Assembly: GCA_036554945.1 (NCBI GenBank)
Contig: DATBMH010000069.1
Coordinates: 3,102-67,101 of the forward strand
Reading direction: 5' to 3'
From: JACDAN01 sp036554945
GTDB lineage: Bacteria; Actinomycetota; Thermoleophilia; Gaiellales; Gaiellaceae
DNA: 64,000 nucleotides
The notes below the pieces were generated by a model, which saw only the letters and a list, made by a program, of their open reading frames with translations, was not told the DNA's origin and searched no databases. Below are positions 56,879-64,000 of the stretch, piece after piece. Every line of letters starts with the position of its first letter. Within the stretch, counting starts at the first letter, position 1. A program made the position numbers and the translations under genes.

Positions 56879-57295
56879 ATGATCAAGCAGCTCAGCCACG
56901 TCGGCGTCTGGGTCCACGACCAGGACGAGGCACTCGCCTTCTACACGGAGAAGCTGGGCCTCGAGCTCCGGGAGGACGTCACGGTTCCCGAGATGGGCAA
57001 CTTCCGCTGGCTCTCGGTCGGCGTGCCCGGACAGGACGTCGCGATCACCCTGCTCGAGGTCCCCGGCCCGCCCGTCTTCGACGAGCAGACCGCGGCGAAG
57101 CTGAAGGAGATGGTCGCGAAGGGTGCGGCCGGCAGCGGGCTCTTCTTCCAGGCCGACGACATCCAGTCGACGTACGAGGACATGCGCAACCGCGGCGTCG
57201 AGTTCTCGCAGGAGCCGACGGAGCAGCCGTACGGGATCGACGCCGGGTTCCGCGATCCGTCCGGCAACAACATGCGGATGGCGCAGGCGAGCTAG
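56879..57295 (+). CDS. single-module VOC (glyoxalase-like) protein
   Basis: 138 residues. IKQLSHVGVWVHDQDEALAFYTEKLGLELREDV, FRWLSVGVPGQDVAITLLE, GLFFQADDIQSTYEDMRNRGVEF and GFRDPSGNNMRMAQAS are standard VOC signatures with possible metal ligands His (SHVGV) and Glu (ITLLE). Often dimeric; possible roles include antibiotic or aldehyde detoxification. ATG 56879 has GGAGG at 56868-56872. Paired with the downstream AraC gene; the two split the DUF177-rpmF pair. Confidence 0.93.
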   Translation: MIKQLSHVGVWVHDQDEALAFYTEKLGLELREDVTVPEMGNFRWLSVGVPGQDVAITLLEVPGPPVFDEQTAAKLKEMVAKGAAGSGLFFQADDIQSTYEDMRNRGVEFSQEPTEQPYGIDAGFRDPSGNNMRMAQAS

Positions 57296-57305
57296 AACTA
57301 GGCAC

Positions 57306-57725
57306 GTGCTGACGATCCAGCCGCCGGCCAGGCATCTGCTCCGCGCCAAGGATCTGATCGACGCGCGCTACCGGGAGCCGCTCGACGTGCCGACCCTCGC
57401 GCGCGCCGCGCGGCTCTCGGAGGCGCACTTCAGCCGGGAGTTCCGCCGCACGTTCGGCGAGACGCCCCACCAGTACCTCCTCACGCGGCGGCTCGAACGG
57501 GCCGCCGCGCTGCTCCGGAACACCGACCGGACGATCTCCGAGGTGTGCTTCGCGGTCGGGCTCAAGAGCGTCGGGTCGTTCACGACGAGCTTCGGCCGCG
57601 CGTACGGCGTCTCACCGGGCGCCTACCGCTCCGCGCATCCCCCTGCCGTGCGGCAGGCCCGGGTGCCGACGTGCGTCCTCCAGGCCTGGGGGCGCCCACA
57701 GGGAAACGGCAGAACGTCGCTATAG
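57306..57725 (+). CDS. AraC-family regulator, DNA-binding domain only
   Basis: 139 residues with both AraC helix-turn-helices: AKDLIDARYREPLDVPTLARAARLSEAHFSREFRRTFG, then RRLERAAALLRNTDRTISEVCFAVGLKSVGSFTTSFGRAYGVSPGAYR. No ligand-binding N-terminal domain. GTG 57306 follows TAGAAC by seven bases. Next to the VOC gene, which it likely controls. Confidence 0.93.
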   Translation: MLTIQPPARHLLRAKDLIDARYREPLDVPTLARAARLSEAHFSREFRRTFGETPHQYLLTRRLERAAALLRNTDRTISEVCFAVGLKSVGSFTTSFGRAYGVSPGAYRSAHPPAVRQARVPTCVLQAWGRPQGNGRTSL

Positions 57726-57737
57726 TTCCCCGCCGCG

Positions 57738-57926
57738 ATGGCAGTCCCGAAGAGGAAAACGTCCAAGGCGCGCCGCGACAAGCGCCGCGCGACCCACAAG
57801 CTCGAGGCCCCGAGGGTCAACGAGTGCCCGGTCTGCCACCGCCCGAAGCGGCCTCACCAGATGTGCCCGACCTGCAAGACGTACCGCGGTCGCGAAGTCG
57901 AGCCGCTTCGCACGCCGGTTCCCTAG
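57738..57926 (+). CDS. rpmF: 50S ribosomal protein L32
   Basis: 62 residues. AVPKRKTSKARRDKRRATHKLE is the conserved basic N-terminus; CPVCHRPKRPHQMCPTCKTYRGREV supplies four zinc-binding cysteines. ATG 57738 follows TATAGT (57722-57727) by about ten bases, so rpmF has its own near-leaderless promoter inside the end of the AraC gene. Confidence 0.97.
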   Translation: MAVPKRKTSKARRDKRRATHKLEAPRVNECPVCHRPKRPHQMCPTCKTYRGREVEPLRTPVP

Positions 57927-57975
57927 TTCCGTAGAATCGGCGCGCTCTCAGTCCATCGAACGCAAGTGAGGTGAC

Positions 57976-58221
57976 ATGGCCGCGTCCCGCGACGAAGTCT
58001 ACGAGCGCATCAGGGAGGTCCTGGCAGAGCGCTTGTCCGTGGAGGAATCGGAGATCACGGAGGAGGCGAACTTCCAGGAGGATCTCGGCGCCGACTCGCT
58101 CGACCTCGTCGAGATGATCATGGAGCTCGAGGATCAATTCGGGATCAAGATCCCGGACGAGGACGCGCAGCAGATCCAGACGGTCGGTCAGGCTGTCGAG
58201 TACGTCACGTCGCACCAGTAG
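57976..58221 (+). CDS. acpP: acyl carrier protein
   Basis: 81 residues. VYERIREVLAERLSVEESEIT, EANFQEDLGADSLDLVEMIMELEDQFGIKIPDEDA, with Ser in GADSLD as the phosphopantetheine site. Carries fatty acyl chains in FAS II. ATG 57976 follows a 45-nt leader with GTGAGGTGAC. Between rpmF and rnc, as in many bacteria. Confidence 0.97.
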   Translation: MAASRDEVYERIREVLAERLSVEESEITEEANFQEDLGADSLDLVEMIMELEDQFGIKIPDEDAQQIQTVGQAVEYVTSHQ

Positions 58222-58258
58222 CCACGCGCCGCACGGCGAGCCCGCAGAGCTCGCGCGG

Positions 58259-58912
58259 CTGATCGACGAGCTGCCCGTCCGACGGGCAGACAACGCATTC
58301 ACCCACCCGTCGTGGGCGCCCGACCGCGCCTCGTCGTACGAGCGGCTGGAGTTCCTGGGCGACAGCGTCCTCGAGCTCGCGGTCGCCAACGCCCTCTACG
58401 ACCGCTATCCGGACCTCGCGGAGGGACGGCTGGCGAAGATCCGCTCGCACGTGGTCTCGCGGGCGAGCTGCGCGGTCGTCTCGCGCGAGCTGGGGCTCGG
58501 GCTCCGGCTCGTGGAGCGGGGGCAGGGGATCGTCCCGCCCGAGGAGCTCGACCGGCTCTCCCGGAACCGCAACGTGCTGGCGGCGCTGCTCGAGGCTGCG
58601 CTCGCGGCGCTGTTCCTCGAGCACGGCTTCGAGCCGATCGAGCAGCCGATCGTCGAGGCGTTCGGCGGGCGGATCGAGTACGCCGCCACGACGCACGTTG
58701 ACTACAAGACCGAGCTCCAGGAGCAGCTCGCCGCGCTCGGCCGGCAGGTGACCTACTCCGTGCTCGACGTGGAAGGGCCGCCGCACGACCGCCGCTTCAC
58801 CTCGGCCGCCGTCATCGACGGCGACCAGGCCGGGGTGGGGGTGGGCTCGTCGAAGAAGGCCGCCGAGCAGGAGGCGGCCAAGCAGGCGCTCGAGAAGGTT
58901 CGCGCCGCCTAG
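58259..58912 (+). CDS. rnc: ribonuclease III, no canonical start codon
   Basis: At least 217 residues. NAFTHPSWAPDRASSYERLEFLGDSVLELAV holds the RNase III signature (ERLEFLGDSVL) with metal-binding Glu/Asp; NRNVLAALLEAALAALFLEHG the second acidic set; the dsRNA-binding domain is DYKTELQEQLAALGRQVTYSVL with SSKKAAEQEAAKQALEKV. It cuts double-stranded RNA in rRNA processing. The first canonical start in frame (GTG 58451) is after the signature. CTG 58259 is used here; the homology may begin 5-10 codons earlier, and CTG 58193 inside acpP is another choice. Confidence 0.9.
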   Translation: MIDELPVRRADNAFTHPSWAPDRASSYERLEFLGDSVLELAVANALYDRYPDLAEGRLAKIRSHVVSRASCAVVSRELGLGLRLVERGQGIVPPEELDRLSRNRNVLAALLEAALAALFLEHGFEPIEQPIVEAFGGRIEYAATTHVDYKTELQEQLAALGRQVTYSVLDVEGPPHDRRFTSAAVIDGDQAGVGVGSSKKAAEQEAAKQALEKVRAA

Positions 58913-58974
58913 CTGCCCTTGTCCCAGACGGAAGATTCTCCCTGCATACGGCGTCTCGTGGGCGAGGTGCTGGA

Positions 58975-59673
58975 ATGGTGAACAAGCTGCTGATCGCCCT
59001 CGGCGGGGCCGTTCTCCTCGTAGCCTTCGCAGGGCTCGGAGGCCGGCAGGTCGGGGCGCTGACGGCGCAGGCGGCGGAGAAAGCGCCGGAGACGGTCAGC
59101 TGGCGCGGTGGTTTCTCCTGCGAAGGCGCGTACGAGCCCGGCGACATCGTGTTCCACGAGGGGTCGTCCTACGTCGCCACGGAGAAGCTCGAGGGCTGTG
59201 TCACGCCGCCGAAGCCGCCCTGGGAGCTGATCGCCGCGGGCGGCGAGCCGGGCGCGGCCGGACTTGCCGGGCCGAAGGGGGCCACGGGCGCGGCAGGAGC
59301 GTTCGGCGGGCTCCGCAGCGCCGACGGCAACTACGAGGTGATCGTCGACAACACCGGGATCAAGCTCGTCGCCCCGGATGCCTCGGTGGAGCTGACGCCG
59401 ACCGAGGTCAAGGTGCGCGGCGACCAGAACGTGCTGATCGACGGAGCGGCGACGACCGAGGTGCGCGCGTCCGGGAACCTGGTGATCGACGGCGGACTGG
59501 TCACGCTCGGCGGAAGCTCGTGCCGGGGCGTGGCGCGCAAGGACCTCAGCGTCGTCCAGGGGTTCTTCAACACGGTCATGTGGCCCGGCGGGCCCGGCTC
59601 GGTGCCGATGGCCGACGGGCCCCTGCTCGGCGGAATCATCCTGAACGGCTCGGGAAAGGTGCAGGCATGCTGA
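58975..59673 (+). CDS. secreted spike-like protein 1: CBM-like domain, Gly-rich linker, short beta helix
   Basis: 232 residues. Signal/anchor MVNKLLIALGGAVLLVAFAGLGG, a carbohydrate-binding-like module (VSWRGGFSCEGAYEPGDIVFHEGSSYVA, PPWELIA), a Gly/Ala linker (GEPGAAGLAGPKGATGAAG), then short beta strands (DGNYEVIVDNTGIKLVA, VELTPTEVKVRGDQNVLIDGAATTEVRASGNLVIDGG) and a C-terminal block with LGGSSCRGVARKD and final KVQAC. Paralogue of the next gene and of 62250-63158. ATG 58975; GTG 58978 would match the paralogue start MNKLL. Confidence 0.78.
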   Translation: MVNKLLIALGGAVLLVAFAGLGGRQVGALTAQAAEKAPETVSWRGGFSCEGAYEPGDIVFHEGSSYVATEKLEGCVTPPKPPWELIAAGGEPGAAGLAGPKGATGAAGAFGGLRSADGNYEVIVDNTGIKLVAPDASVELTPTEVKVRGDQNVLIDGAATTEVRASGNLVIDGGLVTLGGSSCRGVARKDLSVVQGFFNTVMWPGGPGSVPMADGPLLGGIILNGSGKVQAC

Positions 59674-60356
59674 AGAAGGTCTTGATCGTGAGCGGCGCCG
59701 TGCTCGCCCTGGCCGGCGCGGGTGCCGTCGTCTGGGTCGCCTCCGACAGCGGCACGGAGGCGCGCCGCGTCGCTGCCCTGTCCGAGGTCGAGCCGCTGGC
59801 CGAGGGTGTGCGCGGGATGCTTCGGTGGCGCGGGGCGTTCGATTGCGGCGCGGAGTACGAGCCGCTCGACGTGGTCGTGGTCAAGGGGTCGTCCTACATC
59901 GCGCGCGAGGCGGTCCGCGAGTGCGCGTCACCTCCGGAGAGGCCGTGGGACCTGCTGGCGGCCGCGGGCGAGCGAGGCGCGCAGGGAGCGCAGGGACAGC
60001 AGGGCGACGCCGGCCCCGCGGGATCGTTCGGCGGCTCCTACCAGAGCCCGGACGGCCGCTTCACCCTGTCGGTCACGAACACCGGCATCAAGCTCTCCGG
60101 CCCGAACACGACCTCCGTGCACGTGACGCAGTCGGGCGTCGAGGTCAAGGGGGGCACGAAGGTCACCGTGGATGCCGGCGCGACCGCGACCGTCCGCGGA
60201 GGCATCACGAGCGTCAACGGCGCGATCGTGTCGCTCGGTGGCACGAGCTGCCAGCCCGTCGCGCGGCAGAACGACCAGGTCACTGGCGTCGCCGCACCGG
60301 GCCTGCTGCAGAACGGCAGGGTCAGCACCGGCTCGCAGAAGGTTCTCGCCTGCTAG
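59667..60356 (+). CDS. secreted spike-like protein 2
   Basis: 229 residues. Signal/anchor (LKKVLIVSGAVLALAGAGAVVWVA), CBM-like WRGAFDCGAEYEPLDVVVVKGSSYIA, collagen-like GERGAQGAQGQQGDAGPAG, the shared SPDGRFTLSVTNTGIKLSGP, then octad-like strands (SVHVTQSGVEVKGGTKVTV, ATATVRGG) and the conserved LGGTSCQPVARQNDQV, ending in cysteine (KVLAC). ATG 59667 overlaps gene 1 by seven bases, so the two are co-translated. Confidence 0.78.
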   Translation: MLKKVLIVSGAVLALAGAGAVVWVASDSGTEARRVAALSEVEPLAEGVRGMLRWRGAFDCGAEYEPLDVVVVKGSSYIAREAVRECASPPERPWDLLAAAGERGAQGAQGQQGDAGPAGSFGGSYQSPDGRFTLSVTNTGIKLSGPNTTSVHVTQSGVEVKGGTKVTVDAGATATVRGGITSVNGAIVSLGGTSCQPVARQNDQVTGVAAPGLLQNGRVSTGSQKVLAC

Positions 60357-60358
60357 CT

Positions 60359-60392
60359 CGGGTGGGCGCCGCCCGGAGGCGGCGCCCACCCG
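60359..60392. terminator. strong bidirectional hairpin terminator
   Basis: A perfect 15-bp stem (arms 60359-60373 and 60378-60392; core GGTGGGCGCCGCC/GGCGGCGCCCACC) with CGGA loop lies between convergent stops at 60356 and 60397. Its symmetry lets it end transcripts from both sides. Confidence 0.85.
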
Positions 60393-60396
60393 CCAA

Positions 60397-62019
60397 CTAA
60401 CAGCCGATGACGGCCTTGATGCGCTGGGCGTCCGCCACCAGGCTGTTCATCTGGGACGTGCTGATCCAGCGGACGGTGCTCGCGAGACGCACCGCGAAGA
60501 CGTACAGGTCGAGCCCCAGGCACGCGAGCCGTGGGCTGCGCTGCACGACGCACGTGAACACGGTCTGGAGCTGACTCCTCAGCCCCGGGCTCACCGGGCC
60601 GAGGCCCTTGACGGCGAGCGTCTTGTCGATCAGGTCGACGAGCTGCTCGGGAGCACCGCGGACGACCACGTTGAACGAGCCGGCCGACACGTTGCCCGCG
60701 TCGTCGGTCGCCGTGCAGCCGACCGCCGTCGTGCCGATGGCGAAGGTGCCACCGGACGGCGGGCTGCAGCTCACCGTCGGCGTGGCGTCCTGGTTGTCCG
60801 TCGCCGAGACCGTGTACGAGACGACGGCGCCCGAGGGCTTCGTCGCGTTGACGGTGATCGTGCCCGGCAGGGAAAGGACCGGCGCGGTCGTGTCGCCGGG
60901 CGGCGCCGAGCCGTTGAGGAGCACGGACACGGTCTCGCCGAACCGGTCGGCGACGACGATGTCCAGGCCGCCGCTGCCGTTCAGCTGGGCGATCGCGATC
61001 GAGGACGGGTTGTCGCCGGCCGGGAAGGCCTGCGGCGCCCCGAAGCCACCGGCGCCGTCGCCGGCCAGGACCGAGACGGTGTCGCTCTCGGAGGCTGCGA
61101 TCGCGAGGTCGCTGTGGCCGTCGCCGTCGAGGTCGCCGATGGCGATGGACTTCGGCCCGTCACCGCCGGCGTAATTCGTCCTCGGCGAGAAGTCGCCCGA
61201 GCCGTCGCCGATGAACACCGAGGCGAGGTCGGCGAAGAAGTTCGCCGCGGCGATGTCGACGTGGCCGTCCTCCTTCAGCTCGCCGAGCGCGACGCCCTGC
61301 GGGCCGTTGGCGGCCGTGTAGAGGTCCGGCATGCCTAGGCCGCCGGAGCCGTCGCCGTGCAGGACCGTGACCTGGTCCGCCTCGAACGCCGCGACGACGA
61401 CGTCCAGGTCGGAGTCGTGGTCGATGTCGCCGAGCGCAAGCGCGTACGGGCCGTCGCCGGCCGGGAAGTCGGTGCGGTGCCCGAAGGTCCCCAGGCCGTC
61501 GCCCAGGAGCACCGAGACGTTGTCGGAGACGCGGTTCGCAACGACGAGGTCGGCGTTGTGGTCACTGTCCACGTCGCCGATCGCCACCGCGTGCGGCTGG
61601 TTGCCCACCGCATAGGACACGGCGGCGCCGAAGCCACCGGCACCGTTGCCGAGGTAGACCGAGACGTCGTGGGTCAGCCTGTTCGCGACCGCGAGGTCAG
61701 GGTCGCCGTCGCCGTCGAGGTCGCCGGCCGCAACCGACATCGGCTCGTCGCCGGCGGCGAGCGTCGTCGGGGCCCCGAAGCCGCCGCTGCCGTTGCCGAG
61801 CAGGATGCCGACCGAGTCGGAGTTCGTGTTCGCGACTGCCACGTCCATCGACGAGTCGCCGTTCAGGAAGCCGGTGGCGAGCGACGTCGGCCGGATGCCG
61901 CCGGTCGGATAGCCGACCGGCGCGCCGAAGGACGCGGCGTTTGCCACCGCCGGTACAAGCAATGCGAGCCCGCCCACGACTGCCGGCAGCCATCGGCGGC
62001 GCACTCGAGTGATCCTCAT
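60397..62019 (-). CDS. secreted FG-GAP (VCBS) beta-propeller protein with HYR domain
   Basis: 540 residues. Signal peptide (WLPAVVGGLALLVPAVANA), seven FG-GAP-like repeats with Ca-binding loops (GDLDGDGDPDLAVAN, GDVDSDHNADLVVAN, GDIDHDSDLDVVVAA, GDLDGDGHSDLAIAA), an HYR-type immunoglobulin fold (APVLSLPGTITVNATKPSGAVVSYTVSATD, FAIGTTAVGCTATDDAGN) and a cysteine-bearing helical C-terminus. Likely an extracellular adhesion-type propeller. ATG 62019 has a strong GGGGGAGAG; its leader holds a 7-bp hairpin (AAGGACG/CGTCCTT, 62057-62075). Confidence 0.9.
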   Translation of the reverse strand: MRITRVRRRWLPAVVGGLALLVPAVANAASFGAPVGYPTGGIRPTSLATGFLNGDSSMDVAVANTNSDSVGILLGNGSGGFGAPTTLAAGDEPMSVAAGDLDGDGDPDLAVANRLTHDVSVYLGNGAGGFGAAVSYAVGNQPHAVAIGDVDSDHNADLVVANRVSDNVSVLLGDGLGTFGHRTDFPAGDGPYALALGDIDHDSDLDVVVAAFEADQVTVLHGDGSGGLGMPDLYTAANGPQGVALGELKEDGHVDIAAANFFADLASVFIGDGSGDFSPRTNYAGGDGPKSIAIGDLDGDGHSDLAIAASESDTVSVLAGDGAGGFGAPQAFPAGDNPSSIAIAQLNGSGGLDIVVADRFGETVSVLLNGSAPPGDTTAPVLSLPGTITVNATKPSGAVVSYTVSATDNQDATPTVSCSPPSGGTFAIGTTAVGCTATDDAGNVSAGSFNVVVRGAPEQLVDLIDKTLAVKGLGPVSPGLRSQLQTVFTCVVQRSPRLACLGLDLYVFAVRLASTVRWISTSQMNSLVADAQRIKAVIGC

Positions 62020-62249
62020 TCTCTCCCCCTGGGATATGTCGTTGACGGCTTGCCGCAAGGACGGGCGGCGTCCTTCACAAACGCTATGGACCGCCGGATT
62101 CCGTGCCAACGGATCTGAGGATGGGTTTTCCTGGCCTTCCGTCTGGGTTCGCGAGCAGAACCCTGCTTTCGCGCGGGAAAGGGAGGAGGCCGATGTTTCG
62201 GGAAGAACTCGCTCGTTCGGGCCGTCTTGTCGGATGAGGTGTTGACCTG

Positions 62250-63158
62250 GTGAACAAGCTCCTGATCGGCCTTGCCCTCGGCGCGTTCGTGCTGATCGGC
62301 TCAGTCGGCGTCTGGATGGCGTCCGGCGACGACCGCCGGGTCGGCGCGATCAGTGCGCTCGAGGAGCCCGTCGCGCTGTCGTGGCGCGGTGCCTGGACCG
62401 AGAGCGCGAAGTACGACGTCGGGCAGGTCGTCTCGTTCGAGGGCGGCTCGTACGTCGCCGAGGCTCCGAACGACGGTCTGAAGCCGGGTGCGAAGGAAGG
62501 CCCCTGGGCCCTCATGGCCGCTCCAGGGCAGTCGGCCGGCTCGTTCGACGGCACCTTCCAGAGCCCCAACGGGAGCTACTCGCTGGTCGTCTCCGACAAC
62601 GGGATCGTCATGCAGGGTCCCGAGGGTCGTGTCAGCCTGAACAGCGACGGCCTCACACTCGTAGCAGCCGGTCCGATGGCGGTGACGACGGGCGGAAGCC
62701 TCGCGATCACCGTCGGTCAGACATTCGCGACCAACGTCGGCGGCTCGTCGGTTCTCGATGTCGGAAAGAACCTCTCGACGAGCGTCGGCCAGACCTCTGC
62801 CACCTCGATCGCAGGCGCAAGCAACCTGTCCGTCGGCAAGAGCTTCTCGACGAACGTCGGCCAGAACCTCGTGACCTCGGTCGGCGGCACCGGCACCGTG
62901 AGCTTCGCCAAGGCCTTCTCGTGGAACGTCGACGAGGACTTCCTGCTGAACGTCGGAGGGTCGGCGACCGTGAACGCGACGAGCGGCATCGCGGCCGTGT
63001 CCAGCTCGCAGGTGAACGTCAGGGGCAGCGTCGTCCGGCTGAACTGCGGGACCGGCTCGAGTGCAAGGCCCGTCGCGCGGCAGCACGACCAGGTCGCGAT
63101 GCAGAGCCCGAGCGCCGGCCAGGTGATGCAGGGCTCTCCCACCGTCCTCTCCTGCTGA
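62250..63158 (+). CDS. secreted spike-like protein 3 with gp5/VgrG-type octad beta helix
   Basis: 302 residues. Signal/anchor MNKLLIGLALGAFVLIGSVGVWMA, CBM5/12-like WRGAWTESAKYDVGQVVSFEGGSYVA, the shared SPNGSYSLVVSDNGIVMQGP, then about twelve consecutive eight-residue units with the pattern xxxxxVGx (SLAITVGQ, TFATNVGG, SSVLDVGK, NLSTSVGQ and so on), the hallmark of the T4 gp5 and VgrG triple-stranded beta helix. It ends LNCGTGSSARPVARQHDQV and TVLSC. It lacks OB-fold and PAAR domains. GTG 62250. The 230 nt before it hold no gene. Confidence 0.85.
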   Translation: MNKLLIGLALGAFVLIGSVGVWMASGDDRRVGAISALEEPVALSWRGAWTESAKYDVGQVVSFEGGSYVAEAPNDGLKPGAKEGPWALMAAPGQSAGSFDGTFQSPNGSYSLVVSDNGIVMQGPEGRVSLNSDGLTLVAAGPMAVTTGGSLAITVGQTFATNVGGSSVLDVGKNLSTSVGQTSATSIAGASNLSVGKSFSTNVGQNLVTSVGGTGTVSFAKAFSWNVDEDFLLNVGGSATVNATSGIAAVSSSQVNVRGSVVRLNCGTGSSARPVARQHDQVAMQSPSAGQVMQGSPTVLSC

Positions 63159-63193
63159 GCGCCATCCGCTTCGGTCACTAGCTTTCGGGCCGC

Positions 63194-64000
63194 GTGCATC
63201 TGAGCGCGATCCGCATCCGCGGCTTCAAGTCCTTCCCCGAACCGGTCGAGGTTCGCCTCGAGCCGGGCGTCGCCGTGGTCGTCGGCCCGAACGGCTCCGG
63301 GAAGTCGAACGTGGCTGACGCGCTGCTGTGGGCGTCCGGAAGCCTCAGCCCGAACGAGCTCCGCGCGGAGAAGCCGGACGACGTCCTCTTCGCGGGAGGA
63401 GGCGACCGCAAGGCCGCGGAACACTGCGAGGTCGAGCTCGTCTTCGACAACGAGGACGACACCTGGCCCGATCTCGACTTCTCGGAGGTCTCGATCGCGC
63501 GGCGCCTCGTCCGCGGGGCCGAGGGCCAGTACCTCGTCAACAAGGCCGCCGTGCGTCGCACCGACCTCGTCGAGATCCTCTCCGACGTCGGCCTCGGGTC
63601 GGCGATGCACTCGATCGTCGGCCAGGGCAAGGTCGAGCAGGTGCTCGCCTCGAAGGCCGAGGATCGCCGCGCGTTCGTCGAGGAGGCGGCAGGTCTCGGG
63701 AAGTTCAAACGGCGCCGGCACCGTGCCGAGCTGAAGCTCGCGCGCGTCGCACTTCAGGTCGAGCGCGCTCGCGACGTGGAGGACGAGGTGCGCAAGCGAC
63801 TGCGGCCGCTCGCGCTCCAGGCCACGGCGGCCGAGCGCGCCGAGAAGCTCGCAGTGGAGATCGCCGGGCTGCGCGCGAGGATCGCCGAGCTCGACCTTGC
63901 GGATTCGAGCTCTCGGCGCGCCGAGGCGGAGGAGCGCCGCGACACGGCGTCGTTCGGCAAGCGCGGAGCGCAGGGGCGGCTCGAGGGCCTTCTGGCGGAT
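63194..64000 (+). CDS. smc: chromosome segregation ATPase SMC, 3' end outside window
   Basis: 269 codons present. HLSAIRIRGFKSFPEPVEVRLEPGVAVVVGPNGSGKSNVADAL contains Walker A; IVGQGKVEQVLASKAEDRRAFVEEAAGL and KFKRRRHRAELKL lead into the coiled coil. SMC with ScpA/B condenses and separates chromosomes. GTG 63194. Normally mutM or ftsY lie close; here the secreted genes separate it from rnc. Confidence 0.96.
   Translation, partial: MHLSAIRIRGFKSFPEPVEVRLEPGVAVVVGPNGSGKSNVADALLWASGSLSPNELRAEKPDDVLFAGGGDRKAAEHCEVELVFDNEDDTWPDLDFSEVSIARRLVRGAEGQYLVNKAAVRRTDLVEILSDVGLGSAMHSIVGQGKVEQVLASKAEDRRAFVEEAAGLGKFKRRRHRAELKLARVALQVERARDVEDEVRKRLRPLALQATAAERAEKLAVEIAGLRARIAELDLADSSSRRAEAEERRDTASFGKRGAQGRLEGLLAD

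Noticed and set aside
62670..63000. Short-period DNA repeat resembling a CRISPR or tandem repeat in spike protein 3
   Set aside because: The periodicity is eight amino acids (24 nt) with strong sequence variation and lies inside a coding frame; it is a protein beta-helix repeat, not an array.

Overview
This 64 kb window is high-GC chromosomal DNA from an actinomycete-type bacterium. The best guess is class Thermoleophilia (Gaiellales or Solirubrobacterales). This is inferred from very high GC, frequent GTG starts, gene orders shared with Actinomycetota (tRNA-Gln, glmU, prs, rplY, pth; eno, pyk, ftsB, DUF501; coaD, DUF177, rpmF, acpP, rnc, smc) and DUF501 and LCP proteins; no rRNA gene is present to prove it. 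There is no prophage, IS element, CRISPR array or rRNA. The window cuts two genes: clpB at the left edge and smc at the right.

Layout. 1-6.8 kb: the end of clpB, a cupin, three tandem Hcp-like genes (2326-4374) each with its own promoter-like leader and terminator hairpin, a secreted polyproline protein and small membrane proteins. 6.8-11 kb: a P1 peptidase, psuG and psuK operon, FmdB and an LCP ligase. 11-17.6 kb: glk, rsmI, a degenerate M23 protein, metG, tatD, rsmA and ispE, mostly coupled by 4-nt overlaps. 18-25.4 kb: a tRNA-Gln remnant, an intact tRNA-Gln, glmU, prs, a GT-C type membrane protein, rplY, pth and an ABC exporter. 26-35.9 kb: mfd, a parvulin lipoprotein, mazG, eno, a GerMN/Gmad2 lipoprotein, pyk, ftsB, DUF501. 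36-45 kb: a HTH-receiver regulator, a GAF/SpoIIE phosphatase, a membrane-fused spermidine-synthase homologue, an L,D-transpeptidase and a cytochrome c maturation set (ResA, CcmH, CcdA). 45-50.5 kb: ferredoxin, VOC and FAD proteins, a two-component pair and a radical SAM protein. 50.5-64 kb: a CNNM-type protein, recG, rsmD, coaD, a phosphoesterase, DUF177, VOC plus AraC, rpmF, acpP, rnc, then three secreted spike-like proteins and an FG-GAP protein placed between rnc and smc.

The most interesting content is accessory. Three Hcp-fold (tube) paralogues and three gp5/VgrG-like beta-helix (spike) paralogues all carry an N-terminal membrane or signal segment, and no sheath, baseplate or membrane-complex gene is visible. 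DUF177 has an in-frame TGA exactly where its first conserved cysteine should be, followed by a perfect 8-bp hairpin. Several core genes (mazG, recG, rnc, a phosphoesterase, a GT, an FAD protein) have no ATG, GTG or TTG at their expected start. Many genes have a -10 hexamer 6-11 nt before the start codon and no Shine-Dalgarno, suggesting leaderless mRNAs. Two intergenic regions hold long perfect inverted repeats that look like structured RNA or small mobile elements.
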